Shown here: one piece after another, positions 1 to 5,438 of the stretch
Position numbering within the stretch: position 1 is the stretch's first letter
Layout of the letters: every line of letters starts with the position of its first letter
From: Candidatus Manganitrophaceae bacterium
Lineage (GTDB): Bacteria; Nitrospirota; Nitrospiria; SBBL01; Manganitrophaceae
Reading direction: 5' to 3'
DNA: 5,531 nt
Assembly (NCBI GenBank): GCA_004297235.1
Contig: SCUR01000270.1
Coordinates: 1-5,531, forward strand
Position numbers and translations under genes: made by a program
The notes under the pieces: model-generated
Database searches by the model: none
The model's input: only the letters and a program-made list of their open reading frames with translations
What the model was told of the DNA's origin: nothing

Positions 1-870
1 CTTCCATAACGCGTCGTAGTCCATCCTCTCGATGATCGACCGGGCCGCCAGGTAACCCGAGGTCATGGCATACCGCATTCCGAAGCCGAACAGGGCGTCC
101 TGGAACCCGGCCGCTTCTCCGACATAGCGTTTCTCTCCCCGCCGCTCGGTCGGCCGGATCGAGAAGTTCCCGTAGCCTCCGAACTCTCTGGGCGACTTCA
201 TCCCAAGGGAATAGAGTTTCTGGAAAGCCTCCAGTGTGCGGTTAAAGTAGAGCCGCTCCTCCCGGAAGCGCCGGAAGAGAACGGTCGCCAGCGTCGCCCG
301 TCCCTGATGCGCCAGCAGGTAGGCATATCCCTTCGGCGCAAGCCGGTCATCGGCGATCGCCGCCGCCATGTCGGGAAGGTCGGTCTCAAAGAGAACCCCC
401 TTGGCGATGGCGTCGGCGACCTTCGGTCCGATCGCGATGATCCCCCCGTCGGGAAGTTTCTCCACGCGCCTGTTAAAGACAATCTCCACACCGGCTTCGA
501 GGGCCTGGGCCTTCAATCCCTGGTCGAGCGTTCCAGGATCGCTTCCCCGTCGGACGAGATAGAAGAGGGGGGCCCCGCACCGGACCGTCACCTTTCGAAG
601 ATCAGGATCATAGAATTCCGCCTCCCGGTAGGGGTGGCAGGGAAAATTGATCTTGATCCCCATCCGGGCCAGGAAGTCGATCACACCCTCCTGTGTGCTC
701 CAGTTCTCGATTCCCTGAAAATCTCCGTGGAAGCGCGCTCCGACATCGGAGCGCGCTTCATAGACCACCACTCGGTAGCCATGGTGCGCGAGCGTGATGG
801 CAGCAACCAGGCCGGCCGGCCCGGCGCCGACGATCTCGATCGGTGGGTCTTTCCTCCCCAGAGCGTTCAT
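1..870 (-). CDS. FAD-dependent oxidoreductase, geranylgeranyl reductase-like (3' end cut by window edge)
   Basis: The first 290 residues are present and the C-terminus lies beyond the left edge. The N-terminus (residues 11-38) is a Rossmann FAD-binding fold: IEIVGAGPAGL gives GxGxxG at 15-20, and the second strand ends in E38, the usual ribose-binding acid. Later GEAAG at 251-255, followed by a Gly-rich helix start, matches the second FAD-contact motif (GDxxG type) of the geranylgeranyl reductase/FAD monooxygenase-like group. No signal peptide or membrane segment is seen, so a cytoplasmic flavoenzyme is expected; the substrate cannot be told. ATG at 870 is chosen because an in-frame TGA lies just upstream (877-879). 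Its ribosome site is weak: GGGAG sits about 15 nt upstream. It follows the Cyc2-like gene after 69 bases on the same strand and may be co-transcribed. Residues 38-47 are encoded by a perfect inverted repeat (730-759). The general flavoprotein call is firm; the subfamily is tentative. Confidence 0.85.
   Translation of the reverse strand, partial: MNALGRKDPPIEIVGAGPAGLVAAITLAHHGYRVVVYEARSDVGARFHGDFQGIENWSTQEGVIDFLARMGIKINFPCHPYREAEFYDPDLRKVTVRCGAPLFYLVRRGSDPGTLDQGLKAQALEAGVEIVFNRRVEKLPDGGIIAIGPKVADAIAKGVLFETDLPDMAAAIADDRLAPKGYAYLLAHQGRATLATVLFRRFREERLYFNRTLEAFQKLYSLGMKSPREFGGYGNFSIRPTERRGEKRYVGEAAGFQDALFGFGMRYAMTSGYLAARSIIERMDYDALWK
730..759. repeat. Perfect 14-bp inverted repeat within the oxidoreductase gene
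   Basis: The arms are 730-743 (GAAGCGCGCTCCGA) and 746-759, its exact reverse complement, separated by only CA at 744-745. The repeat covers exactly codons 38-47 of the FAD oxidoreductase, starting at the ribose-binding Glu. Both arms contain the codons GCG CGC for Ala-Arg. It could fold into a strong GC-rich hairpin in mRNA about 110 nt after the start codon, or extrude as a cruciform. Coding constraint alone may also explain it. Confidence 0.9.
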
Positions 871-939
871 CTTCTTTCATTGTCTCCCGTTGTTTTCTGC
901 TCTACCAGGCCCCGGTGTCCCCGGTCCCCTCTTGTCCGT

Positions 940-2244
940 TTAAAACGTCACCTGCACCAACAGTGTCGCCTTGTCCTGCCTGAGATCGGACTCGGCGGCG
1001 CCGGTGTCCATCAGCATGATCCCCCCGGGCGCTCCGACCGGCATCAGGTTGGCGGTGCTGAGCCGGCTATACTCCGCGACACAGCGGATATTCGGATAGG
1101 AATACCATGCGAGACTGACCACATACTGTCGGGCATCGCGGTTGAGGGGATCGTTTTTGATATCCCAATTGTTGAAGTCGTACCGAAGGGTTCCCAAGAG
1201 CGTCGGCAGGATCGGATAGATCGCTTCAAGCGTCCCGCTCACGACCTCCAGTCGATTCCCGCCGCGAATGCGGTCGCCCTCTCGATACCAGAAGACGCCC
1301 GGTATGATGTTGATTCTCCAGACAGAGAGATCGAGGCTGGCGCCGTATCCCAAAGTCTGATCGTCCGCGCCGACGTTGGCATCGCCCGCGCGGTCGCTGC
1401 TGACGATGAAGCTGACGGTCTGCCCCAGGATATCCTGATTGGCCCAGACGTAGACCGCGCCTACGCGCTGCTCGTTATTGTTTTTGGAATCGTATGCGGA
1501 GCCGTAGTTCCGGACTCCCGCGGCATACCGGAAGCCCACGGGGAGGAACCCGTTGAGCTCCGCCCCCACCGACGTCGGCATGAGGGAGGGGCCCAGCATC
1601 GGCTGGATCTGGATCAGGTACGGCGCCTCCGTCAGGCGGCGCGGCGTCGAGAGAAAGTAATTGTCGATGTGGTCCTTGCCGATCCGAAGGTTAAGCCGGG
1701 CGTCCGAGACCAGATCGTTGAATTGAATCACGAAGGCTTCTGTCTCGATCTCGGTGGTTGCCGTGTCGGGCATGCCGGTCGCCGGGTCGATCCCGGCATC
1801 CGGCGCCAATCCAGAAACCTCGCCGCCGATTGCCCCCAGAAACGATACCCTCGGCGCGACAGTTCCCCCGGCGAGAAGCTCCCATCCATCCATCCCCAGG
1901 GCGCTGCTCTTACGGTCCGGCAGCTCCGGCATGCCGATCAGGCCGACCACCTCCGGATTCCAGTTGTCCTTCCGGTATCGATAGGAAAAACTGATCTGTC
2001 CTGAGAGCGGGATCGGCTGCTCCCAGAGGAATTTTCCCTCCTGCCCCGGCATCCGATAGCCGTTCTGTTTGAACATCATCCCGAACGCATTCAGTTTTGG
2101 AAACCCGGTATGGCAGAGCGCGCAGGGGGCCTGCGTGGATCGGGAGAAGGCCGGGATGGCCCGCGCCTCCTGCGTGAAGCCCCACATGAACGCAGACATC
2201 AAAACCGATGCAACGACAACAGAGAGAAATCCTTTCTTCCCCAT
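940..2244 (-). CDS. Cyc2-like monohaem c-type cytochrome fused to an outer-membrane beta-barrel
   Basis: This 434-residue secreted protein has a signal peptide (residues 1-29, KK then a hydrophobic core, ending ARA), then a short haem module and a long barrel-like region. The haem motif CALCH is at 41-45, preceded by IPAFSR (30-35) and followed by FPKLNAFG and FKQNGY. This pattern is typical of fused cytochrome-porins, of which the iron oxidase Cyc2 is the known example. Residues from about 65 onward alternate polar and hydrophobic residues with many aromatics and end in VQVTF, the terminal-Phe signal of outer-membrane barrels. Length fits the family. Inferred role: electron transfer across the outer membrane; donor and acceptor are unknown. 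Spacing between CH and FP is two residues, whereas I recall three in bona fide Cyc2, so it is called Cyc2-like only. ATG 2244 is preferred over ATG 2253 because AAGGA lies 8 nt upstream of it. One extra Cys occurs late (NIRCVAEY). Confidence 0.85.
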   Translation of the reverse strand: MGKKGFLSVVVASVLMSAFMWGFTQEARAIPAFSRSTQAPCALCHTGFPKLNAFGMMFKQNGYRMPGQEGKFLWEQPIPLSGQISFSYRYRKDNWNPEVVGLIGMPELPDRKSSALGMDGWELLAGGTVAPRVSFLGAIGGEVSGLAPDAGIDPATGMPDTATTEIETEAFVIQFNDLVSDARLNLRIGKDHIDNYFLSTPRRLTEAPYLIQIQPMLGPSLMPTSVGAELNGFLPVGFRYAAGVRNYGSAYDSKNNNEQRVGAVYVWANQDILGQTVSFIVSSDRAGDANVGADDQTLGYGASLDLSVWRINIIPGVFWYREGDRIRGGNRLEVVSGTLEAIYPILPTLLGTLRYDFNNWDIKNDPLNRDARQYVVSLAWYSYPNIRCVAEYSRLSTANLMPVGAPGGIMLMDTGAAESDLRQDKATLLVQVTF

Positions 2245-2251
2245 CAGACGC

Positions 2252-2257
2252 ATCCTT
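2252..2257 (-). promoter_or_regulatory. Ribosome binding site deciding the start of the Cyc2-like gene
   Basis: On the minus strand AAGGAT lies directly against ATG 2253, too close to serve it, but 7-8 nt ahead of ATG 2244. This favours the shorter form, which begins MGKKGF and retains a complete signal peptide. Confidence 0.6.
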
Positions 2258-2289
2258 ATTTGAAATCGTTCAAAGATGATCCTCGGACT

Positions 2290-2359
2290 TCATCGCGAAG
2301 GCCTCTCCGGAAACCGCGATCAGATCGGCGCCGATCAACCGAACAGACCTTCGCGATGA
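2290..2359. repeat. Nested inverted repeat in the gap before the Cyc2-like gene
   Basis: The outer arms are 2290-2301 (TCATCGCGAAGG) and 2348-2359 (CCTTCGCGATGA), 12 bp perfect. The 46-base interior contains a perfect 14-bp palindrome, GATCGGCGCCGATC, at 2323-2336. The structure fills half of the 142-base gap between the small helical protein gene and the Cyc2-like gene. No T-run follows on either strand, so it is not a standard intrinsic terminator. A structured 5' leader, an RNA processing or stabilising element, or an operator are all possible. Confidence 0.75.
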
Positions 2360-2386
2360 TTCTTCGTTTGCAATCCACCCCGCCCC

Positions 2387-2737
2387 TTACCGGCCCTTCA
2401 ACTCGGTCGCCCGCATCCGATGCCATTTCGCGAACTCCTGGAGATCGTCTCGAACTTTCGCGGCGTCCCCAATAACCGCATCACAATGTTTCTCCACTAC
2501 CGCGAGCGTCTGGGGAGGCGTTATTTTATCGTTGATGTAGTATCTTTTCTTATAGTCTTTCTTCTCCTGCTGATGTTCCGCAATCAATGCGTCCTGTGCT
2601 TTGGCCTTCTCCTCGTATGAAGCGGCCTTCGCCAAATGCTCGGATATGACCTGATCCACATCTGCCGCATAGACCGGCGCGCTTGCGGCGGCCAGAATCA
2701 GTCCCACACCCAGAAAAATCGTCGCAAATGTCTTCAT
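2387..2737 (-). CDS. Small secreted helical protein of unknown function with conserved-looking His residues
   Basis: This is a 116-residue protein. Residues 1-24 are a clear signal peptide (MKTFATIFLG core, cleavage likely after VYA), leaving about 92 residues of mainly charged, helix-favouring sequence that is probably periplasmic. Two helical stretches (about 27-68 and 75-114) flank a YYINDKITPP turn at 66-75. Four histidines (H34, H55, H84, H106) and one Cys (C85, next to H84) are spread along the helices and could bind metal or haem, though there is no CxxCH. The short start at 2737 is chosen because AGGAGG (2743-2748) lies 5 nt ahead and a signal peptide begins exactly there. The open frame extends upstream to 2929, but that extension overlaps the previous gene and looks non-coding. 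Its gene lies between two haem-protein genes with gaps of 139 and 142 bases. I recall similar secreted hypothetical proteins in nitrifiers and methanotrophs, but cannot name a family. Confidence 0.85.
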   Translation of the reverse strand: MKTFATIFLGVGLILAAASAPVYAADVDQVISEHLAKAASYEEKAKAQDALIAEHQQEKKDYKKRYYINDKITPPQTLAVVEKHCDAVIGDAAKVRDDLQEFAKWHRMRATELKGR

Positions 2738-2830
2738 GTTCTCCTCCTTTTTAAGTTCATGGTTAACAGCGGTCTTGCCTCCGCTTCCTCTATTTTCAAA
2801 TTGGAGTTGCCATATTATTTTCATTTCTCG

Positions 2831-2843
2831 CCGAGCATCTCGG
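2831..2843. other. Small GC hairpin in the gap after the haem fusion gene
   Basis: CCGAG (2831-2835) and CTCGG (2839-2843) form a 5-bp stem around a 3-base loop, 33 nt downstream of the haem fusion stop codon. No T-run follows, so any terminator role is weak. The rest of the 139-base gap shows no clear promoter. Confidence 0.25.
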
Positions 2844-2876
2844 TAACCTACCGTCATCCCGCTCTTGTCGATACAT

Positions 2877-3698
2877 CTACCGCTTCGCGAAGACCGCCTG
2901 AACGATCCACAGTGATTTCCGGACCTCATCGGCGAAAGTCTGGGAAAGAGCTTCCTGCCCGGGTACGACAGCCAGATCGCCCCCCACTTTCAATAGGTCT
3001 TTAGAGCTCTTCCCCACGAACTGTTTTAAAAAAACCTCCTCTCCGAACCGTTTGTCCTCTTCGGACTTGAGGACCTTGATCGCGGTGATCTGCCCCTTGG
3101 CGTCGATTGCGACCGCGACCGACATCGGCTGCTTGCTCCCTTCCACGCGGATGAACTGAGCCACGCCGACCCGCTTTCCCCCAACGATGGCGAAGTAGAA
3201 GGTCGGTACCCGGTCGTCTTCTGTCAGGGCCGCTTTGGTATTTTCCCGGACGAAGGCGACTTGCGATTCGTTGAGGCTCCCCTCGACAGCGGCAAAGGCT
3301 TCGGCCTCTTTAAAAATCCCCTTAAGCGGCTTTTCCGGGACAGGGGCCTTACCAGCCTCGGCGAGCCAGTCACCCGGCTTGCCAGGGGTGCTTCGGGGAT
3401 CGCCTGGGTTCGCTTTCGCCTGAATCTCATCGATGTTGGAGATCCCGTCGCCGTCTGAATCTTTCTTTTCGATCTTAGAGAAGGCCTGAAAGTTAGCCCC
3501 CGCCCGCAAAAAGGCCTTGCCGTAGTCGTTGCTGGCCGACCCTCCTCCTTTTTCATGACAGAGGGAACAGGTGGTCTTGTAGCCGTACTTCGCCTCGAAG
3601 AGCCGTCGCGAAGAGGGAAGGGCCGCCGCCTGCGTCGCCCAGACGAACAGGACCACTCCGACGATCATGAAAAAGAGGAAATTAGGGAATCTGCTCAC
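2877..3698 (-). CDS. Secreted monohaem cytochrome c / EF-hand-type loop / FMN_bind-like fusion protein
   Basis: This is a 273-residue protein with three modules. Residues 1-26 are a signal peptide or N-terminal anchor ending QAAA. CSLCH at 44-48 is a c-type haem site, followed by NDYGKAFLRAG, laid out like the haem module of the Cyc2-like neighbour. DSDGDG with D90-E91 (residues 80-91) is a calcium-binding loop of EF-hand/thrombospondin-3 type. Residues about 125-272 resemble the FMN_bind domain of RnfG, NqrC and NosR: PTFYFA, VAVAIDAKGQI, SEEDKRFG, FLKQFVGK, VPGQE..SQ, VRKSL. The expected flavinylation motif (S/T-G-A-T-x-S/T) is replaced by VPGQEALSQ at 235-243, so covalent FMN is doubtful. 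The start is GTG at 3698 with AGGAGGT 5 nt upstream. It overlaps the preceding paralogous gene by 17 nt, indicating translational coupling. A periplasmic electron-transfer role is inferred; partners are unknown. Confidence 0.85.
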   Translation of the reverse strand: MSRFPNFLFFMIVGVVLFVWATQAAALPSSRRLFEAKYGYKTTCSLCHEKGGGSASNDYGKAFLRAGANFQAFSKIEKKDSDGDGISNIDEIQAKANPGDPRSTPGKPGDWLAEAGKAPVPEKPLKGIFKEAEAFAAVEGSLNESQVAFVRENTKAALTEDDRVPTFYFAIVGGKRVGVAQFIRVEGSKQPMSVAVAIDAKGQITAIKVLKSEEDKRFGEEVFLKQFVGKSSKDLLKVGGDLAVVPGQEALSQTFADEVRKSLWIVQAVFAKR

Positions 3699-4239
3699 CG
3701 AACACCTCCTGCTTGATCAGCAACGCTTTCCGGACCCCATTGGCCACCGACTGCGACCCCTTCTCCGACCCGGGAACCGGGGTGATGTCCGCCCCGATCT
3801 TCAGCGGGTCCTTCGCGGTCTTTCCGCTGAATTGATCGAGAAAGGACGGCTGGCCGATTTTTTTATCCTCGCGGCTCGAAAGGATCACCACATGCCGAAC
3901 TCTCCCCTGAGGGTCGACGGCGACCCCTATCTCGATCGGCCCGTTCTCGCCGGCCTGGTCGGCGAAGAGGACAAACCCAATCTTCTCGCCGGCCTTGTCG
4001 AAGGCGGGGTAGAAGGTCGGCGCCCGGCTCTCGGCCTCGACCCGCTCGCCGAGCGCCTGCTCGATCCGGCCGATCTGTTCGGCGGAGAGGCCCCCCTGGC
4101 GGGAGGTGAATTTCGCCGCTTCGGGATAGACCTGACTCAAGCGCTTGCCCGGCCAGCCCTTCTGGTGAGCGGAGGCAACCGGGTCGACCAGCAACGCTGC
4201 GACGAACATGATCCAGATACCGAAATGCAAACGTCTCAT
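3682..4239 (-). CDS. Secreted FMN_bind-like domain protein lacking the flavinylation motif
   Basis: This is a 185-residue protein: signal peptide (about 1-24, RR then a hydrophobic core, ending VASA) followed by a single FMN_bind-like domain. It aligns along its length with the C-terminal half of the next gene: EAAKF, LSAEQ, PTFY (74-77), IGVAVDPQGRV, SREDKKIG, FLDQFSGK, DPLKIGAD, VPGSEKGSQ (155-163), VRKAL and EVFG. There is no haem motif and no cysteine. The canonical FMN-attaching Thr in S/T-G-A-T-x-S/T is absent at the equivalent site, so FMN may bind non-covalently or not at all. ATG 4239 is preferred because GGGGAG lies 7 nt ahead. ATG 4254 is possible instead: it overlaps the stop of the barrel gene as TAATG but has no Shine-Dalgarno sequence. 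The 3' end overlaps the next gene by 17 nt. Probable role: periplasmic partner of the haem-fused paralogue. Confidence 0.8.
   Translation of the reverse strand: MRRLHFGIWIMFVAALLVDPVASAHQKGWPGKRLSQVYPEAAKFTSRQGGLSAEQIGRIEQALGERVEAESRAPTFYPAFDKAGEKIGFVLFADQAGENGPIEIGVAVDPQGRVRHVVILSSREDKKIGQPSFLDQFSGKTAKDPLKIGADITPVPGSEKGSQSVANGVRKALLIKQEVFGEQIP
3704..3710 (-). promoter_or_regulatory. Strong ribosome binding site inside the upstream gene
   Basis: AGGAGGT lies within the final codons of the FMN_bind-like gene (the QEVF stretch) and 5 nt before the GTG start at 3698. It supports the GTG start and points to coupled translation of the two paralogous genes. Confidence 0.75.
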
Positions 4240-4246
4240 TTTCATT

Positions 4247-4252
4247 CTCCCC
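4247..4252 (-). promoter_or_regulatory. Ribosome binding site favouring the start at 4239
   Basis: GGGGAG on the minus strand is 7 nt upstream of ATG 4239, and too close to ATG 4245. The upstream candidate ATG 4254 has only a pyrimidine-rich stretch before it, so it would depend on re-initiation from the overlapping stop codon. Confidence 0.5.
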
Positions 4253-4253
4253 A

Positions 4254-5438
4254 TTAGAAAGTAAGCAACATCTGTCCGATCACCATCGTGTCCATGATAT
4301 TCTCTTTGTCGGAAAGAACCGCATCGCTCACAAACGCCAAGAGCCGAAGCGTCACTTGATCGAGCGGATTGTAGGTGACCCCGCCGGTGATCACCCCGTC
4401 ATCCCGCGTCTGGGGGAGGCCATCCTTCCAGAGGTCGTATTGCAGGAGGAGCTTGACCTTCTGCGGAATCGCCGCATAGTCGGCGCGAACGTAGTAGCCG
4501 CGGACATCGATCCGATCTCCCGCCTCTTTTTCGTCGCCCGCGGTGAACTCTCCCATGAAGTCCCACCGCCCGATTGCATACCGTAGATCGACCGAGGCGC
4601 GGCGCTTGAGCACCAAGAGGCTGCGGTCGAGAAAGCCGTTGGTCAGCATGTCCTCCATGTCGAAGACAGGGGCATTGACGAACCGGTAGGCCTTCCCCCA
4701 GAAAAACGAGAACCCCCCTTTCAGATCCCAGGGCGATTCGTACCCCACCCGAGCCGCCACCGGCCGGTTGTTGTTCTCGGCATTGGTTTTGATCTCGCCG
4801 GCAACCACCCCGCCCGGCCCCAGAACCTCTTTGGTGATAAAATCAGGCCCCATCAGGACCGCCGCCGAGTAGTCGAGGTCTTTGTAGTAGCCCGCGAGCT
4901 CGATTCCCTTATCGGAGATGAAACCGAGGTTCTTGTAGACAAGGTCTCGGGCGGAATTGGTCGGCGCGTCGGAGACGGCGTCGATCCCATACCGGAACCG
5001 GATCCGGCCGACCTTGATCGCAAGATCCGAGGGAAGGCCGGGAAGGTTGGTGAAGATGGCATAGACAAAGCCGTGATCCTGCCCGACGACCGTCTCCAGA
5101 TCGGAGGTCAGCAAGAGCTGTTCGGCGAGGATTGAGATGTTGTCGCCGATATTGGTGGTTAAAAAGAGCTCGTTGACATGGATCCCGAGGGAAGGGGAGT
5201 CTCCGTTGGTCGGAATCAGGAACCGGTAGTCGAGGGTCCCGCCGATATTGATGTTGGTGAACGGCCCCAGGCTCGGCCCGGAAGAGGGGGACGGGGCCGG
5301 AGCGAGCGTCGGGGATTCCAACTGAAGTCCTTCCTCGGCTGCGGCATCTTTCTCTTCCTGGGGAGGTTGCGCGAAGGCAATCCCTCCCAGAAAAGAGAGG
5401 GCAAGAAAAACCAGAACGGCGATCCCATTTCTTCTCAT
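4254..5438 (-). CDS. Outer-membrane beta-barrel (porin-like) protein, family not recognised
   Basis: This is a 394-residue secreted protein. The signal peptide covers residues 1-23 (MRRNG, hydrophobic core, AFA cleavage). Residues about 24-58 form an acidic then Pro/Ser-rich low-complexity linker (TLAPAPSPSSGPS). From about residue 60 to the end are alternating-pattern strands rich in Tyr, Phe and Gly, such as GGTLDYRFLI, KVGRIRFRYG, VDLRYAIGRW, GYYVRADYA and KLLLQYDLW. The protein ends in GQMLLTF with the terminal Phe of barrel proteins. It has no cysteine, so no c-type haem. A likely role is a pore or scaffold for the periplasmic redox proteins encoded directly downstream, as in porin-cytochrome systems, but the sequence alone does not show transport or electron transfer. 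ATG 5438 has AAGGAG 8 nt upstream and overlaps the preceding stop as ATGA. The 3' end meets the FMN_bind-like gene at TAATG, indicating an operon. Confidence 0.8.
   Translation of the reverse strand: MRRNGIAVLVFLALSFLGGIAFAQPPQEEKDAAAEEGLQLESPTLAPAPSPSSGPSLGPFTNINIGGTLDYRFLIPTNGDSPSLGIHVNELFLTTNIGDNISILAEQLLLTSDLETVVGQDHGFVYAIFTNLPGLPSDLAIKVGRIRFRYGIDAVSDAPTNSARDLVYKNLGFISDKGIELAGYYKDLDYSAAVLMGPDFITKEVLGPGGVVAGEIKTNAENNNRPVAARVGYESPWDLKGGFSFFWGKAYRFVNAPVFDMEDMLTNGFLDRSLLVLKRRASVDLRYAIGRWDFMGEFTAGDEKEAGDRIDVRGYYVRADYAAIPQKVKLLLQYDLWKDGLPQTRDDGVITGGVTYNPLDQVTLRLLAFVSDAVLSDKENIMDTMVIGQMLLTF

Noticed and set aside
307..2004. Very long plus-strand open frame (565 codons) antisense to the oxidoreductase and Cyc2-like genes
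   Set aside because: Both opposite-strand genes have clear domains and signals. The antisense product has no recognisable motif, no ribosome site before its ATG and crosses two genes and their gap; long antisense frames are common in GC-rich coding DNA.
940..2244. Assignment as a true Cyc2 iron oxidase
   Set aside because: The haem-region spacing and the residue after FG differ from the Cyc2 pattern as I remember it; only Cyc2-like is supportable without a tree.
2110..2475. Plus-strand open frame spanning the gap before the Cyc2-like gene
   Set aside because: It is antisense to the ends of two real genes, lacks a ribosome site and encodes an Arg/Pro/Ser-rich product typical of shadow frames.
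2831..2843. Hairpin as an intrinsic terminator
   Set aside because: The stem is only 5 bp and no T-run follows on the minus strand.
2738..2876. Possible promoter for the small helical protein gene (AATAAT- and TTGAAA-like hexamers)
   Set aside because: The hexamers are not paired at suitable spacing, so no sigma-70 type promoter can be supported.
2738..2929. N-terminal extension of the small helical protein to an ATG at 2929
   Set aside because: It overlaps the end of the haem fusion gene and lacks coding character, while AGGAGG and a complete signal peptide mark the start at 2737.
3667..4257. Plus-strand open frame (196 codons) antisense to the FMN_bind-like gene
   Set aside because: It mirrors a gene with a signal peptide and a domain shared with its neighbour; the product is Arg/Leu/Gly-rich and without a recognisable fold.
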